From contig NZ_CP129613.1 of assembly GCF_030486405.1 (NCBI RefSeq), forward strand, positions 1,984,001 through 2,048,000: DNA of 64,000 nt, read 5' to 3'. Positions 1 through 8,269 of the stretch are shown piece by piece. The DNA is from Mycolicibacterium sp. HK-90. GTDB lineage: Bacteria > Actinomycetota > Actinomycetes > Mycobacteriales > Mycobacteriaceae. Both the position numbers and the translations under genes were made by a program. The stretch's first letter is position 1, and every line of letters starts with the position of its first letter. A model generated the notes under the pieces. That model was not told the DNA's origin. It worked only from the letters and a program-made list of their open reading frames with translations, and made no database searches.

Positions 1-1
1 C

Positions 2-685
2 CGGCTGCGACTCACCGATGCCGAGGTGTTCACCCGCGTCCGGGACCGTGGCGAGGTGGCGCGGTTGCCCGTGCTGGAGGTGCTGCGCACCCAACCGCGC
101 AATGTGTTGATCACCACCGCGCTGCGGTTCTCGCAGATCGCGTTGTTCGTGTTGTTGACCACGTATTCGCTGACCTACCTGCAGGATTCGTCGTCCGCGG
201 GCAGCCAGGTGGGGCTGACCGCAGTTCTGATCGCGTCGGCCGTCGGGCTGATCAGCACGCCGGCGTGGGCCATGCTGTCCGATCGGGTGGGCAGGCGGCC
301 TCCGTATCTGTTCGGTGCGGTGGCGGGTGTGGTGGCGCTCGTCCTGTTCTTCGTGGCCGCGGGCACGGGATCGCACATCGCGATCTTGTTGTCGATCGTG
401 TTCGGCGTCAACATCGCTCACGACGCCATGTACGGGCCGCAGGCCGCCTGGTTCGGTGAACTGTTCGACACCCGGGTGCGCTACAGCGGGGCTTCGCTGG
501 GGTACCAGATCGGCGCCGTGCTCTCGGGCGGCTTCGCACCGCTGATCGCGGCGGCGCTGCTGGTCGCGGGCGGGGGTAGTCCGTGGTTGATCGTCGGCTA
601 TTTCGCGGTGCTGACGGCGATCACCTTCGCAGCGGCGTACTTCGCGCGGGAAACACATCTGGATGAGATCGGGGACGCGCGATGA
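2..685 (+). CDS. MFS transporter, metabolite:H+ symporter type (C-terminal part)
   Basis: The reading frame is already open at the first base, so this is the C-terminal half of a protein that starts before the window. It begins in the charged central loop and continues through about six hydrophobic segments. The stretch DAMYGPQAAWFGELF followed by a VRYSGASLGYQ-type motif is typical of the MHS subfamily, which carries carboxylates, betaines or similar small acids with protons across the inner membrane. Its stop overlaps the start of the next gene (ATGA), so the transporter probably imports the substrate of the monooxygenase cluster. The substrate cannot be read from the sequence. Confidence 0.85.
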   Translation, partial: RLRLTDAEVFTRVRDRGEVARLPVLEVLRTQPRNVLITTALRFSQIALFVLLTTYSLTYLQDSSSAGSQVGLTAVLIASAVGLISTPAWAMLSDRVGRRPPYLFGAVAGVVALVLFFVAAGTGSHIAILLSIVFGVNIAHDAMYGPQAAWFGELFDTRVRYSGASLGYQIGAVLSGGFAPLIAAALLVAGGGSPWLIVGYFAVLTAITFAAAYFARETHLDEIGDAR

Positions 686-2046
686 CCAGGATCTTCCTCA
701 ACGCCTTCGACATGGCGTGTGTCGGGCATCAGGCGGCAGGCCTGTGGCGTCACCCCGAGGATCAGGGCTACCGATACCGCGAGCTCGGGTACTGGACGGA
801 GTTGGCTCGGACCCTGGAGGCCGGTGGCTTCGATGCGTTGTTCCTCGCCGACGTGCTGGGCGTCTATGACGTGTACGGCGGTTCACGCGATGCGGCCGTG
901 GCCGACGCCGCACAGGTGCCCGTCAATGATCCGACGCTCGCCGTGTCCGCCATGGCGGCGGTCACCGACACCCTCGGGTTCGGCGTCACGGTGTCGTTGA
1001 CCTATGAGCAGCCCTACGCGCTGGCCCGCCGGCTTTCGACGCTGGACCATCTGACCGGCGGCCGGGTGGCCTGGAACATCGTCACGTCCTATCTCGACAG
1101 CGCCGCCCGCAATCTGGGGCTCGATGCCCAGATCCCGCACGACGAGCGATACGAGATCGCCGAGGAATACCTCGAGGTCTGCTACAAGCTGTGGGAAGCG
1201 TCGTGGGAACCCGGCGCCGTCGTACGCGACCGCGACCGAGGCGTGTTCACCGATCCGGCGAAAGTCCACGACATCGAACACAAGGGGCGCTACTTCAGCG
1301 TCCCGGGGCCGTTCCTGTGCGAGCCGTCCCCGCAGCGCACCCCGGTGCTGTTTCAGGCGGGAGCCTCACCGCGGGGAGTCCGGTTCGCCGCGGCGCACGC
1401 CGAGGCGGTGTTCGTATCGGGGCCGACGCCGGAGATCGTCGCCAAGCCGGTCAAGGCGTTGCGCGCCGCCGCCGCCGAACACGGGCGAGATCCCCGGTCG
1501 ATCAAGGTCTTTACGATGGTGACCCCGATCGTCGCCGAAACCCATGACCAGGCCGTCGCCAACCTGCACGAGTACCGCCGGTTCGTCAGTGCAGATGGGG
1601 CGTTGGCGCTGTTCGGCGGCTGGACCGGGGTCGACCTGGCCGAGCTCGGGCCCGACGAACCCCTGCGATACGTCCAGACCGAGGCCAATCGTTCTGCGCT
1701 GGCGTCGTTCACCACGCCGGACCGGAACTGGACGGCCGGGGAGCTGGCGCAGGAAGTAGGTCTGGGCGGCCGGGGGCCGGTGGTGGTCGGCTCACCGGGT
1801 GAGGTTGCCGACGAACTCGAGCGTTGGGTCGAGGAGGCCGACGTCGACGGCTTCAACCTGGCCTACGTCACGACACCCGGCACCTTCATCGATTTCGCCC
1901 GCCATGTCGTGCCCGAGTTGCGCCGTCGCGGCCGGGTGCCAGACCGCGGCGAGCGGGTGACACTGCGCGAGCGGCTGGGCGGCGCCGGACCGTTACTGGC
2001 CCCGGGCCATCCCGGTGCGGCCCACCGGCCACCGGATTGGAGCTGA
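682..2046 (+). CDS. FMN-dependent monooxygenase, NtaA/SnaA/DszA family
   Basis: This 454-residue protein is a bacterial-luciferase-like flavin monooxygenase. The NtaA/SnaA/DszA type uses FMNH2 from a partner reductase to hydroxylate or cleave C-N or C-S bonds. Supporting features are an N-terminal FNAFDM-like strand, the conserved TGGRVAWNIVTSY segment near residues 125-140, and a late block PVVVGSPGEVADELERW that is typical of the family. The length is normal (430-470). No flavin reductase lies beside it, so reduced FMN must come from elsewhere. Translational coupling with the transporter (4-nt overlap) points to catabolism of an imported compound. The exact substrate is unknown. Confidence 0.88.
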   Translation: MTRIFLNAFDMACVGHQAAGLWRHPEDQGYRYRELGYWTELARTLEAGGFDALFLADVLGVYDVYGGSRDAAVADAAQVPVNDPTLAVSAMAAVTDTLGFGVTVSLTYEQPYALARRLSTLDHLTGGRVAWNIVTSYLDSAARNLGLDAQIPHDERYEIAEEYLEVCYKLWEASWEPGAVVRDRDRGVFTDPAKVHDIEHKGRYFSVPGPFLCEPSPQRTPVLFQAGASPRGVRFAAAHAEAVFVSGPTPEIVAKPVKALRAAAAEHGRDPRSIKVFTMVTPIVAETHDQAVANLHEYRRFVSADGALALFGGWTGVDLAELGPDEPLRYVQTEANRSALASFTTPDRNWTAGELAQEVGLGGRGPVVVGSPGEVADELERWVEEADVDGFNLAYVTTPGTFIDFARHVVPELRRRGRVPDRGERVTLRERLGGAGPLLAPGHPGAAHRPPDWS

Positions 2047-2050
2047 GGCG

Positions 2051-2081
2051 TTGACATGAACCACTGTTGAGGTCTGACACT
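2051..2081 (+). promoter_or_regulatory. MerR/SoxR-type promoter with 19-nt spacer
   Basis: The -35 element TTGACA (2051-2056) and a -10-like GACACT (2076-2081) are separated by 19 nt. The spacer region holds an imperfect inverted repeat, GACATGAAC (2053-2061) and GTTGAGGTC (2066-2074), with 7 of 9 positions matching and a 4-nt gap. An overlong spacer filled by a palindrome is the hallmark of MerR-family activation. The predicted start of transcription falls at the ATG (2088), which suggests a leaderless mRNA. A near-identical layout occurs at 23695-23725. Confidence 0.6.
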
Positions 2082-2087
2082 GGAGTC

Positions 2088-2492
2088 ATGAACCGACAAG
2101 ACCAACAGGACATCAGGGCCGTCATGACCGCCACGACCGACCTGTGGGTAGCCCATGACATGGTGGGCTGGGGCCGGTACTTCACCGAGGACGCCGACTT
2201 CGTCGCGCACAGCGGGTTGTGGTGGACCTCCCGTGACGACAACGTGGAGGGGCACAGGAATGTCCCGGAATCCGTTGTCCGGCAGAAGCACAACTACACC
2301 CAGCGGGTGGAGGCCATCGACGAGATCGCGCCGGGAGTGGCACTGGTGCACACCCGCTGGAACTGGCCCGACCACGTCCAACCGGGGGCAACCGCGCACG
2401 ACCGCAGCGGCGTCATCAGCTACGTGCTGGTCGAGCGCGGCGGTCGGTGGCTGATCCGCTCCGCCCACAACACCCGGGTGAGCCAGCCATGA
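2088..2492 (+). CDS. SnoaL-like / NTF2-fold protein
   Basis: A 134-residue protein of the SnoaL-like NTF2 fold (cone-shaped alpha+beta barrel) used by polyketide cyclases, isomerases and small hydrolases. Seen: an N-terminal helix pair (DLWVAHDMVGWGRYF), then EDADFVAHSG, and a C-terminal strand pair ending YVLVERGGRWLIRSAHNTR, which is typical. The ATG at 2088 is preferred over an upstream in-frame start because of GGAG just upstream and the MerR-type promoter whose predicted start site is this codon. It overlaps the downstream deacetylase gene by 4 nt. Catalytic role unknown. Confidence 0.75.
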   Translation: MNRQDQQDIRAVMTATTDLWVAHDMVGWGRYFTEDADFVAHSGLWWTSRDDNVEGHRNVPESVVRQKHNYTQRVEAIDEIAPGVALVHTRWNWPDHVQPGATAHDRSGVISYVLVERGGRWLIRSAHNTRVSQP

Positions 2493-3163
2493 ATGTGCAA
2501 CCGTTTCCCGCGAACTGGCAGACCGCACTGGTGCTGGTGCCACACCCGGACGACCCCGAGTACGGGATCGGCGCGGCCGTCGCGAAGTGGACCTCGGAAG
2601 GCCGGGCCGTGCATTACGCCCTGGCCTCACGCGGTGAGGTGGGGATCGCCGGTATGCCGCCCGAGGAGGCCGGCCCGTTGCGTGAGGAGGAGCAGCGGCG
2701 GTCGGCGGCCGTGGTCGGGGTCGACGACGTGAGGTTCTGGGACTTCCCCGACAGCAATATTCACGACACTCCCGCGCTACGGGCCAAGATCGCCGAGGCC
2801 ATCACGGAGTTGCGCCCCGACGTCGTCATCACGCTCTACAGCGGGCCCAGCTGGTCGCCCGACGCGCCCAATCAGCGTGATCACATCGAGTTCGCCCATG
2901 CGGTCGCGGGCGCATACGACAGCCTGGACGAGCCGCCGGTCTGGCTTTTCGAGAACGGCCCGGATCCCACGCACTGCGAAGTGGTCGACGGCTTCACCGA
3001 GACGGCGGTGAATTCGCTTGCCGCCCATGAGGTCTACCTGTCGGTGCTGGAGCCCGACACGCCGGTCGTCGAACAGGCGCGCCGGCAGGTGGAGATGGTG
3101 ACGCCCGCCGTGCCGGGACTGGGAGAGCGGACCGTGGGTTTCATCCTCAAGCGGCATCGCTGA
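2489..3163 (+). CDS. PIG-L/LmbE family zinc-dependent N-deacetylase
   Basis: A 224-residue member of the LmbE/PIG-L fold, a zinc enzyme family that removes N-acetyl groups from sugars or thiol conjugates (MshB and mycothiol S-conjugate amidase belong here). The zinc motif PHPDDPE is at residues 18-24, with the further conserved block DAPNQRDHIEFAHAV in the middle. It is shorter than MshB or Mca (about 290-300), so I do not assign either. The ATG overlaps the stop of the SnoaL-like gene. The context (monooxygenase, transporter) suggests a detoxification or catabolic job rather than mycothiol synthesis. Confidence 0.82.
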   Translation: MNVQPFPANWQTALVLVPHPDDPEYGIGAAVAKWTSEGRAVHYALASRGEVGIAGMPPEEAGPLREEEQRRSAAVVGVDDVRFWDFPDSNIHDTPALRAKIAEAITELRPDVVITLYSGPSWSPDAPNQRDHIEFAHAVAGAYDSLDEPPVWLFENGPDPTHCEVVDGFTETAVNSLAAHEVYLSVLEPDTPVVEQARRQVEMVTPAVPGLGERTVGFILKRHR

Positions 3164-3193
3164 GCAGCCGGGATCCAGCCTACGATCGCACCT

Positions 3194-4237
3194 GTGCGTG
3201 CAGTGATGTATTCCGAGGTCGGCGTTCGTCCCGCGGTGGTCGAGGTCGCCGAACCCGAATGCCCCGATGACGGGGTGGTCATCGAGGTCGCGGCCACCGG
3301 GGTGTGCCGGTCGGACTGGCACGCCTGGCGTGGGCATGACCCGGTGGCCCTGCCCATCGTTCCCGGGCACGAGTTCGCCGGAACCATCGCCGCCGTCGGA
3401 TCCGCCGTCTCCGGTTGGCAGGTGGGGGACCGGGTGACGACGCCGTTCGTGCTGGGCTGCGGGCGGTGCGAGTTCTGCCGCGGCGGTGACGCACAGGTGT
3501 GCCCTGACCAGTTGCAGCCGGGCTTCACCCTGCCCGGCTCCTTCGCGCAACGCGTCGCGGTTCCACGGGCGCAGACCAACCTGGTTCGGTTGCCCGCCGC
3601 CGTGTCGTTCGCGGCGGCAGCATCGCTGGGTTGCCGGTTCGCGACGTCGTTTCGAGCGTTGGCCACCCAAGGCGGGGTGCAGCCGGGCCAGTGGGTCGCG
3701 GTGTACGGCTGTGGCGGGGTAGGCCTGTCGGCGGTGATGATCGCGAAAGCGTTCGGCACCAAGGTCATCGCGGTCGACCTGAACGACGACGCCTTGGCGA
3801 CCGCGCGTCGGATCGGCGCTGATGAGCTGGTCAACAGCAGTGAGAACAGCGATGTGGCAAGCGAAGTCGTGGCGCGCACGGGTGGCGGCGTGCACATCGG
3901 GGTCGACGCCATCGGCCATCCTGAGGTCGCGGCGGCGTCGGTGCGCGCGCTACGCCGGCGGGGTCGGCACGTTCAGGTCGGGCTGCTGCTCGGCGACGCG
4001 GCGGGTGTCACCTTCCCGATGGATCGCGTCATCGCCGAGGAGCTGGCCATCCTCGGATCCCACGGCATGCCCGCGGTCGACTATCCGGCGATGCTCGACC
4101 TGATCGCGTCCGGTGCACTCGACCCCGAGCAGTTGGTGACGCACCGGGTCGCGCTCGACGACGCCGGAGCGGCGCTCGCGGCCATGGACGATCCGGCCGA
4201 CGGGATGACGATCGTCGAGCCTGGGCGGGCCGACTAG
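3194..4237 (+). CDS. Zinc-dependent medium-chain alcohol dehydrogenase
   Basis: A 347-residue medium-chain dehydrogenase/reductase. Catalytic zinc ligands are Cys38 and the His59-Glu60 pair in PGHEFAG; structural zinc cysteines are at 89, 92, 95 and 103. A Rossmann motif GCGGVG lies near residues 172-178, so it oxidises an alcohol or reduces an aldehyde with NAD(P). The start is GTG, 30 nt after the deacetylase stop. It ends tail to tail with the LysR gene: the palindrome CTAG supplies a TAG stop on both strands. Confidence 0.9.
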   Translation: MRAVMYSEVGVRPAVVEVAEPECPDDGVVIEVAATGVCRSDWHAWRGHDPVALPIVPGHEFAGTIAAVGSAVSGWQVGDRVTTPFVLGCGRCEFCRGGDAQVCPDQLQPGFTLPGSFAQRVAVPRAQTNLVRLPAAVSFAAAASLGCRFATSFRALATQGGVQPGQWVAVYGCGGVGLSAVMIAKAFGTKVIAVDLNDDALATARRIGADELVNSSENSDVASEVVARTGGGVHIGVDAIGHPEVAAASVRALRRRGRHVQVGLLLGDAAGVTFPMDRVIAEELAILGSHGMPAVDYPAMLDLIASGALDPEQLVTHRVALDDAGAALAAMDDPADGMTIVEPGRAD

Positions 4238-5211
4238 CTGTTGCCCGCACTCCGGCTCGAAGTCCCGTCCGTCTGGTACGCCCAGGAGGGCGCCCATGTT
4301 TCGACACCGGGACTGTTGGTTCGCATGCTGCGCAGATGCTCCAGGAATGCGCCGAGTGCAGGTTGTGGGTTGTCGTCGCGCCAGATGATCGAGTGCGGGT
4401 AGACCGGGGTCGGGTCCACGATAGGGATTCTCCGCAGGTCGTACGACTCGGGCCAGAGGTATCGAGAGCCCTCGCCGACGAGGGTGGACAGTTCGGTGGA
4501 TGCGGCGAGCTCGTCGAGGAGCACGTCGACACCGAAGCCAGGGCCGATCGTGTCGATCCGGATTCCGAACGTCCGGCTGAAATCGTGGTAGTACGAACCC
4601 CATTCGGTGTCGGCGCGCATGCCCGGCATCCAGATCCGGTGAGTCCGCAGATCCGCGATGGTCACCCTCGCGGCGTTGGCGAGGGGGTGCATCGGGCCGG
4701 TGAGGAGTTGGTGGCGATCGTCGATCACGCGGGCGGCTCGGATCCCCGCCGGGAGCTGTTGGCCGCGGGCAGCACTGAGCGCGCGAAAGGTGGCATCGAC
4801 GCTGCCGTCCACGACCGCGGCCACCGCGGCCTCGGTGTTGGCGTCCGGAAGAGTGACGACATCGAGGTCGACAGTCGGGTGAATGCGATGGAAGGCGTGC
4901 AACGAGGTTGCCGGAGCAGTACGGAGATTGAGGACGTCAACCCGGAATGCCCGGTGCCCCGGCCGGACCGAGTCGACGGCGCGTGACGCGACTCTGACCA
5001 GTTCGCGGGCATGGGGAAGGAAAGCTTGCCCATCCACGCTCAACCGTGCCCCTCTGCCGGTCCGAACGAAGAGGCAGATCCCGAGGTGGCGTTCAAGTGT
5101 CGCAATGCGTTTCGAAACGGCCTGCTGCGTCACCCCCAACTCGTCGGCGGCTACCTGGAACTGGCCGCCGTCGGCAGCTGACACGAAAGTCCGGACGGCC
5201 TCCACATCCAC
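4234..5211 (-). CDS. LysR-family transcriptional regulator
   Basis: A 325-residue LysR-type regulator. The winged helix-turn-helix is at residues 1-60 (DELGVTQQAVSKRIATLERHLG is the recognition region), followed by a periplasmic-binding-protein-like effector domain with the typical HP.VDLDV strand. It is divergent from the acetyltransferase gene across a 124-bp region holding an ACAACCG-C-CGGTTGT palindrome, so it probably controls that gene and itself. The inducer is unknown. Confidence 0.9.
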   Translation of the reverse strand: MDVEAVRTFVSAADGGQFQVAADELGVTQQAVSKRIATLERHLGICLFVRTGRGARLSVDGQAFLPHARELVRVASRAVDSVRPGHRAFRVDVLNLRTAPATSLHAFHRIHPTVDLDVVTLPDANTEAAVAAVVDGSVDATFRALSAARGQQLPAGIRAARVIDDRHQLLTGPMHPLANAARVTIADLRTHRIWMPGMRADTEWGSYYHDFSRTFGIRIDTIGPGFGVDVLLDELAASTELSTLVGEGSRYLWPESYDLRRIPIVDPTPVYPHSIIWRDDNPQPALGAFLEHLRSMRTNSPGVETWAPSWAYQTDGTSSRSAGNS

Positions 5212-5228
5212 AGCCAGACCCTATCTGG

Positions 5229-5243
5229 ACAACCGCCGGTTGT
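5229..5243. promoter_or_regulatory. Palindrome in LysR/acetyltransferase divergent region
   Basis: ACAACCG, one base, CGGTTGT. A further GGCGGTTGT half-site lies about 15 bp to the right (around 5257-5265). Its place just upstream of the lysR-like start fits an autoregulatory LysR binding site. Inference from position and symmetry only. Confidence 0.4.
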
Positions 5244-5335
5244 GACTCACTGGCGCGGCGGTTGTTTGTGCGCCGTCGACTGCTCGCGTTTGCTCGTTGT
5301 ACCCACCCGACAGTTGTTTTGAAGAAAGGACGACG

Positions 5336-5839
5336 ATGGACTTCGCGGAGCGAGTGCAGCGCGCGATCCGGCTGACGGCGAAACTCAACACGCTGCCGTA
5401 CGCCGATCAGGAAGCCATCCGGGTGGGATGGAGCGAGCTGACGGGACAGCCCGTCGACGAGGCCTTTCACCTGATTCCGCCCGTCTACTCCGACCACGGG
5501 ACCAACATTCGAGTCGGCCGGAATGTGTTCGTGAACCAGAACTGCCGCTTCAACGACATCGGCGGGATCGACATCGGAGACGACGTCATGATCGGCCCGG
5601 GGGCAAGTCTGATCACCTCGGGGCATCCCGTCGGCCCGGCGGAGCGGCGCACTGGCATCACCTCGGCGCCGATCTCCATCGGACGAAACGTCTGGATCGG
5701 GACATCCGCCCTGATCATGCAAGGCGTGGCGGTGGGCGCGGACGCCATCGTCGGTGCCGGTGCCGTAGTCACCCGCGACGTGCCCGCGCGAACGCTGGTG
5801 GCCGGCGTGCCGGCAAGGGTGATCAAGACAATCGGCTGA
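5336..5839 (+). CDS. Maltose/galactoside O-acetyltransferase-like hexapeptide protein
   Basis: A 167-residue left-handed beta-helix acetyltransferase resembling Maa/LacA/NodL, which transfer acetyl from acetyl-CoA to sugar hydroxyls. Seen: an N-terminal helical region with LPYADQEAIRVGWSEL, then hexapeptide repeats (NIRVGRNVFVNQNC, IDIGDDVMIGPGA, ISIGRNVWIG, IVGAGAVVTRDVPA), and the catalytic-type His in ITSGHPV. The ATG at 5336 is supported by AAAGGA eight bases upstream. It is slightly shorter than E. coli Maa (183). Confidence 0.85.
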   Translation: MDFAERVQRAIRLTAKLNTLPYADQEAIRVGWSELTGQPVDEAFHLIPPVYSDHGTNIRVGRNVFVNQNCRFNDIGGIDIGDDVMIGPGASLITSGHPVGPAERRTGITSAPISIGRNVWIGTSALIMQGVAVGADAIVGAGAVVTRDVPARTLVAGVPARVIKTIG

Positions 5840-5867
5840 CCTGGTCGATGATGCCGGCCGCCCACGG

Positions 5868-6644
5868 CTAACCGTCGAGTCGACCGCGATTCCGTTGAGC
5901 GACAGCGCGATAACGGTCGCCCAGGCCGTCGAAATCCCGCGTTTGCGCACCGGCGATGGCCTGCTCGGCGGCCAGGGCCGGACCGATCACGGGCTCGCTG
6001 CCGCGGTCATAGATCTCCTTGAGACCGGCCATGACCGGGCCGGGCACCTCGGCGATCTGTCGGGCGAGCTCCACCGCGCGGTCCAGCAGGCGCTCGTGCG
6101 GCACCACTTCGGTGACCAGACCGAGTCGTTCGGCGCGGGCGGCGTCGATGACTTCTCCGGTCATCGACAGCCGTCGCGCCATGGCGGCGCCGACCACATG
6201 GGGGAGCCGGGCCGTCATCCCGCCACCGGGCAGGATGCCGACCCGGGCATGGGTGTCGGCGAACACGGCCCGGTCCGACGCGATCAGGAAATCGCAGCCC
6301 AGAGCCATCTCCAGCCCGCCGGTGAAGGTGGCGCCGTTGATCGCCCCAAGGATCGGGGTGCGCAGTTCTCCGGTCTTGGTGATGCAGTTGTGCGACCGGA
6401 ACCTCTCGAAATACTCCATGCCGAGGGTCTGCGCCTCTTTGAGGTCGACGCCGGCGCAGAACGCCGGGTCGGTCCCGGTGAGCACGATCGTCCGGACGGC
6501 ATCGTCGGCGTCGGCGGCGACCAGGGCGCCGTACAGTTCCTCGATCAGCTCACGGCCCAGGGCATTCCGGGACTGCGGACGATTCAGCGTCAGCACTCGT
6601 ACCGCGCCATGATCGGTGGTCAGCACAACTTCGCGAGCAGACAT
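5868..6644 (-). CDS. Enoyl-CoA hydratase/isomerase family protein (EchA-like)
   Basis: A 258-residue crotonase-fold protein. The oxyanion-hole segments FCAGVDL and GGLEMALGCDFLIAS are present, and the latter carries one of the two classical glutamates. The second classical glutamate position (QPE in true hydratases) reads DTH in FADTHARVGILPGGG, so water-addition activity is doubtful and an isomerase, hydrolase or other CoA chemistry is possible. The start codon sits inside the left arm of a palindromic intergenic repeat (6634-6691). It follows nuoN on the same strand after 57 nt and might be read through from the nuo operon. Confidence 0.85.
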   Translation of the reverse strand: MSAREVVLTTDHGAVRVLTLNRPQSRNALGRELIEELYGALVAADADDAVRTIVLTGTDPAFCAGVDLKEAQTLGMEYFERFRSHNCITKTGELRTPILGAINGATFTGGLEMALGCDFLIASDRAVFADTHARVGILPGGGMTARLPHVVGAAMARRLSMTGEVIDAARAERLGLVTEVVPHERLLDRAVELARQIAEVPGPVMAGLKEIYDRGSEPVIGPALAAEQAIAGAQTRDFDGLGDRYRAVAQRNRGRLDG

Positions 6645-6691
6645 AAAATCGCATGCTACGCCGCACATTTACGCGAGTTTGTGTCTGCTCG
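6634..6691. repeat. Palindromic intergenic repeat, copy 1
   Basis: Left arm 6634-6652 (CGAGCAGACATAAAATCGC) and right arm 6673-6691 (GCGAGTTTGTGTCTGCTCG) are inverted copies matching at about 16 of 19 positions around a 20-nt loop. The sequence is closely related to the element at 17002-17061. The minus-strand left arm supplies the ATG TCT GCT CGC start of the enoyl-CoA hydratase-like gene. Confidence 0.7.
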
Positions 6692-6701
6692 TGGTGAGAG
6701 A

Positions 6702-8267
6702 TCACCGCAGGAACGTCTCGGCGTTGTTGGCCAGGTCGAGCAGCGGCTGGGGCAGTGCACCGAGCGCGAAGGTGACGGCTGCGGTGACGGTGACGACCGC
6801 GGTGGTGAGTCCGCTGGGAACGACGACCTCGGGCGCATCGTCGGGAGGGTCGGTGAAGAACATCAGCACGATCACCCGCACGTAGAAGTATGCGGCGGCG
6901 GCGCTGGCCAGCACGCCGACGATGACCAGCGGGATCTCCCCACCCTCACCGGCAGCCTTGAACACCGCGAACTTGCTGACGAAGCCGCTGGTCAACGGAA
7001 TCCCGGCGAACGCCAGCAGGAACAGTGAAAACACCAGGCCGACAAGCGGATAGCGTCGCCCCAGCCCGGCCCACTGGGTCATCGAGGTCGCCTCCTCGCC
7101 CGCGGCGGTGCGGACCAGGCCGACGACGGCGAACGCGCCGAGCGTGCTGAACCCGTAGGCGAACAGATAGAACAGCGTCGACGACACCCCGGCGGGATTG
7201 CCTGCGATCACGCCGGTGAGGATGAAACCCGAATGCGCCACCGCGGAGTAGGCCAGCATTCGTTTGACGTCGGTCTGGGTGATGGCGGTGATGGTGCCGA
7301 CCACCATCGTCAGAATGGCGATCGCCCACAGGACCGGCCGCCAATCGTCGCGGAGCTGAGGCAGTGCGACGTAGAAGATGCGCAGCATGGCGCCGAACGC
7401 GGCGATCTTGGTTGCTGCGGCCATGAACGCGGTGATCGCGGTGGGCGCACCCTGGTACACGTCGGGGATCCACGAATGGAATGGCACGGCACCGACTTTG
7501 AACAACACCCCGACCAAGAGCAGGGCGATACCGATCAACGCCAGCGGCGTGTTGGGCGCTCCGGTGATCACGGCATTGGCGATCCCGTTGAGATCCAGGG
7601 TGCCGGCGTAGCCGTAGAGCATGGCCGCGCCGTACAGGAAGAAGGCCGAGGAGAAGGCGCCCAGCAGGAAGTATTTCAGCGACGCTTCCTGGGACAGCAG
7701 CCGCCGGCGCCGGGCCAGGCCACACAAGAGATACAGCGGCAGCGAGAGCACTTCCAGGGCGATGAACATCGTCAGCAGATCGTCGGCGGCCGGAAACAGC
7801 AACATGCCGCCGATGGCGAACATGGTCAGCGGAAAGACCTCGGTCTGCATCACCCCGGCCTTGGTGGCCAGTTGCTCCGCCACGCTGCCCGGTACCGCCG
7901 ATGCCTGCGGTGTGAATCCGTCCAGAACCCGTGCCCCGTCGGCGGATTCGCTTCTGGGTTGGCGCTCGGCGATGAGCAGGATGCCCAGCAGCCCCACCAG
8001 GGCGATGGTGCCCTGCAGGAACAACGCCGGGGCGTCGAGCACCACCGCGCCCAGCACCGCGGGTTTTCCGGGTGTGCCCTGCAGGTCGCGGGCCAGGAGC
8101 ACGACGGCCACGAGCGCGGCCAGCAACCCACCCAGCGCGAGTGTCACCTGCACCCCGTAGCGCGTCGGACGGGGCAGGAACGCCTCGACCAGCACCCCGG
8201 CGACCGCCACCCCGAAAACGATCAGCATGGGGGACAGCAGGCCGTATTCGATGCTCGGCGTCACCAT
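6702..8267 (-). CDS. nuoN: NADH-quinone oxidoreductase subunit N
   Basis: A 521-residue antiporter-like membrane subunit of complex I, in the proton-pumping arm of the inner membrane. It has about 14 hydrophobic segments with the conserved proton-channel region (GVLFKVGAVPFHSWIPDVYQGAPT) in the middle. The start ATG at 8267 was chosen because it lies 2 nt after the nuoM stop and gives the usual mycobacterial length; a longer open frame upstream is a shadow of nuoM. It is the last gene of the nuo operon. Confidence 0.95.
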   Translation of the reverse strand: MVTPSIEYGLLSPMLIVFGVAVAGVLVEAFLPRPTRYGVQVTLALGGLLAALVAVVLLARDLQGTPGKPAVLGAVVLDAPALFLQGTIALVGLLGILLIAERQPRSESADGARVLDGFTPQASAVPGSVAEQLATKAGVMQTEVFPLTMFAIGGMLLFPAADDLLTMFIALEVLSLPLYLLCGLARRRRLLSQEASLKYFLLGAFSSAFFLYGAAMLYGYAGTLDLNGIANAVITGAPNTPLALIGIALLLVGVLFKVGAVPFHSWIPDVYQGAPTAITAFMAAATKIAAFGAMLRIFYVALPQLRDDWRPVLWAIAILTMVVGTITAITQTDVKRMLAYSAVAHSGFILTGVIAGNPAGVSSTLFYLFAYGFSTLGAFAVVGLVRTAAGEEATSMTQWAGLGRRYPLVGLVFSLFLLAFAGIPLTSGFVSKFAVFKAAGEGGEIPLVIVGVLASAAAAYFYVRVIVLMFFTDPPDDAPEVVVPSGLTTAVVTVTAAVTFALGALPQPLLDLANNAETFLR

Positions 8268-8269
8268 GG

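Noticed and set aside
2489-3163. mshB or mca of mycothiol metabolism
   Set aside because: The PIG-L motif fits, but the protein is about 70 residues shorter and the neighbours are catabolic.
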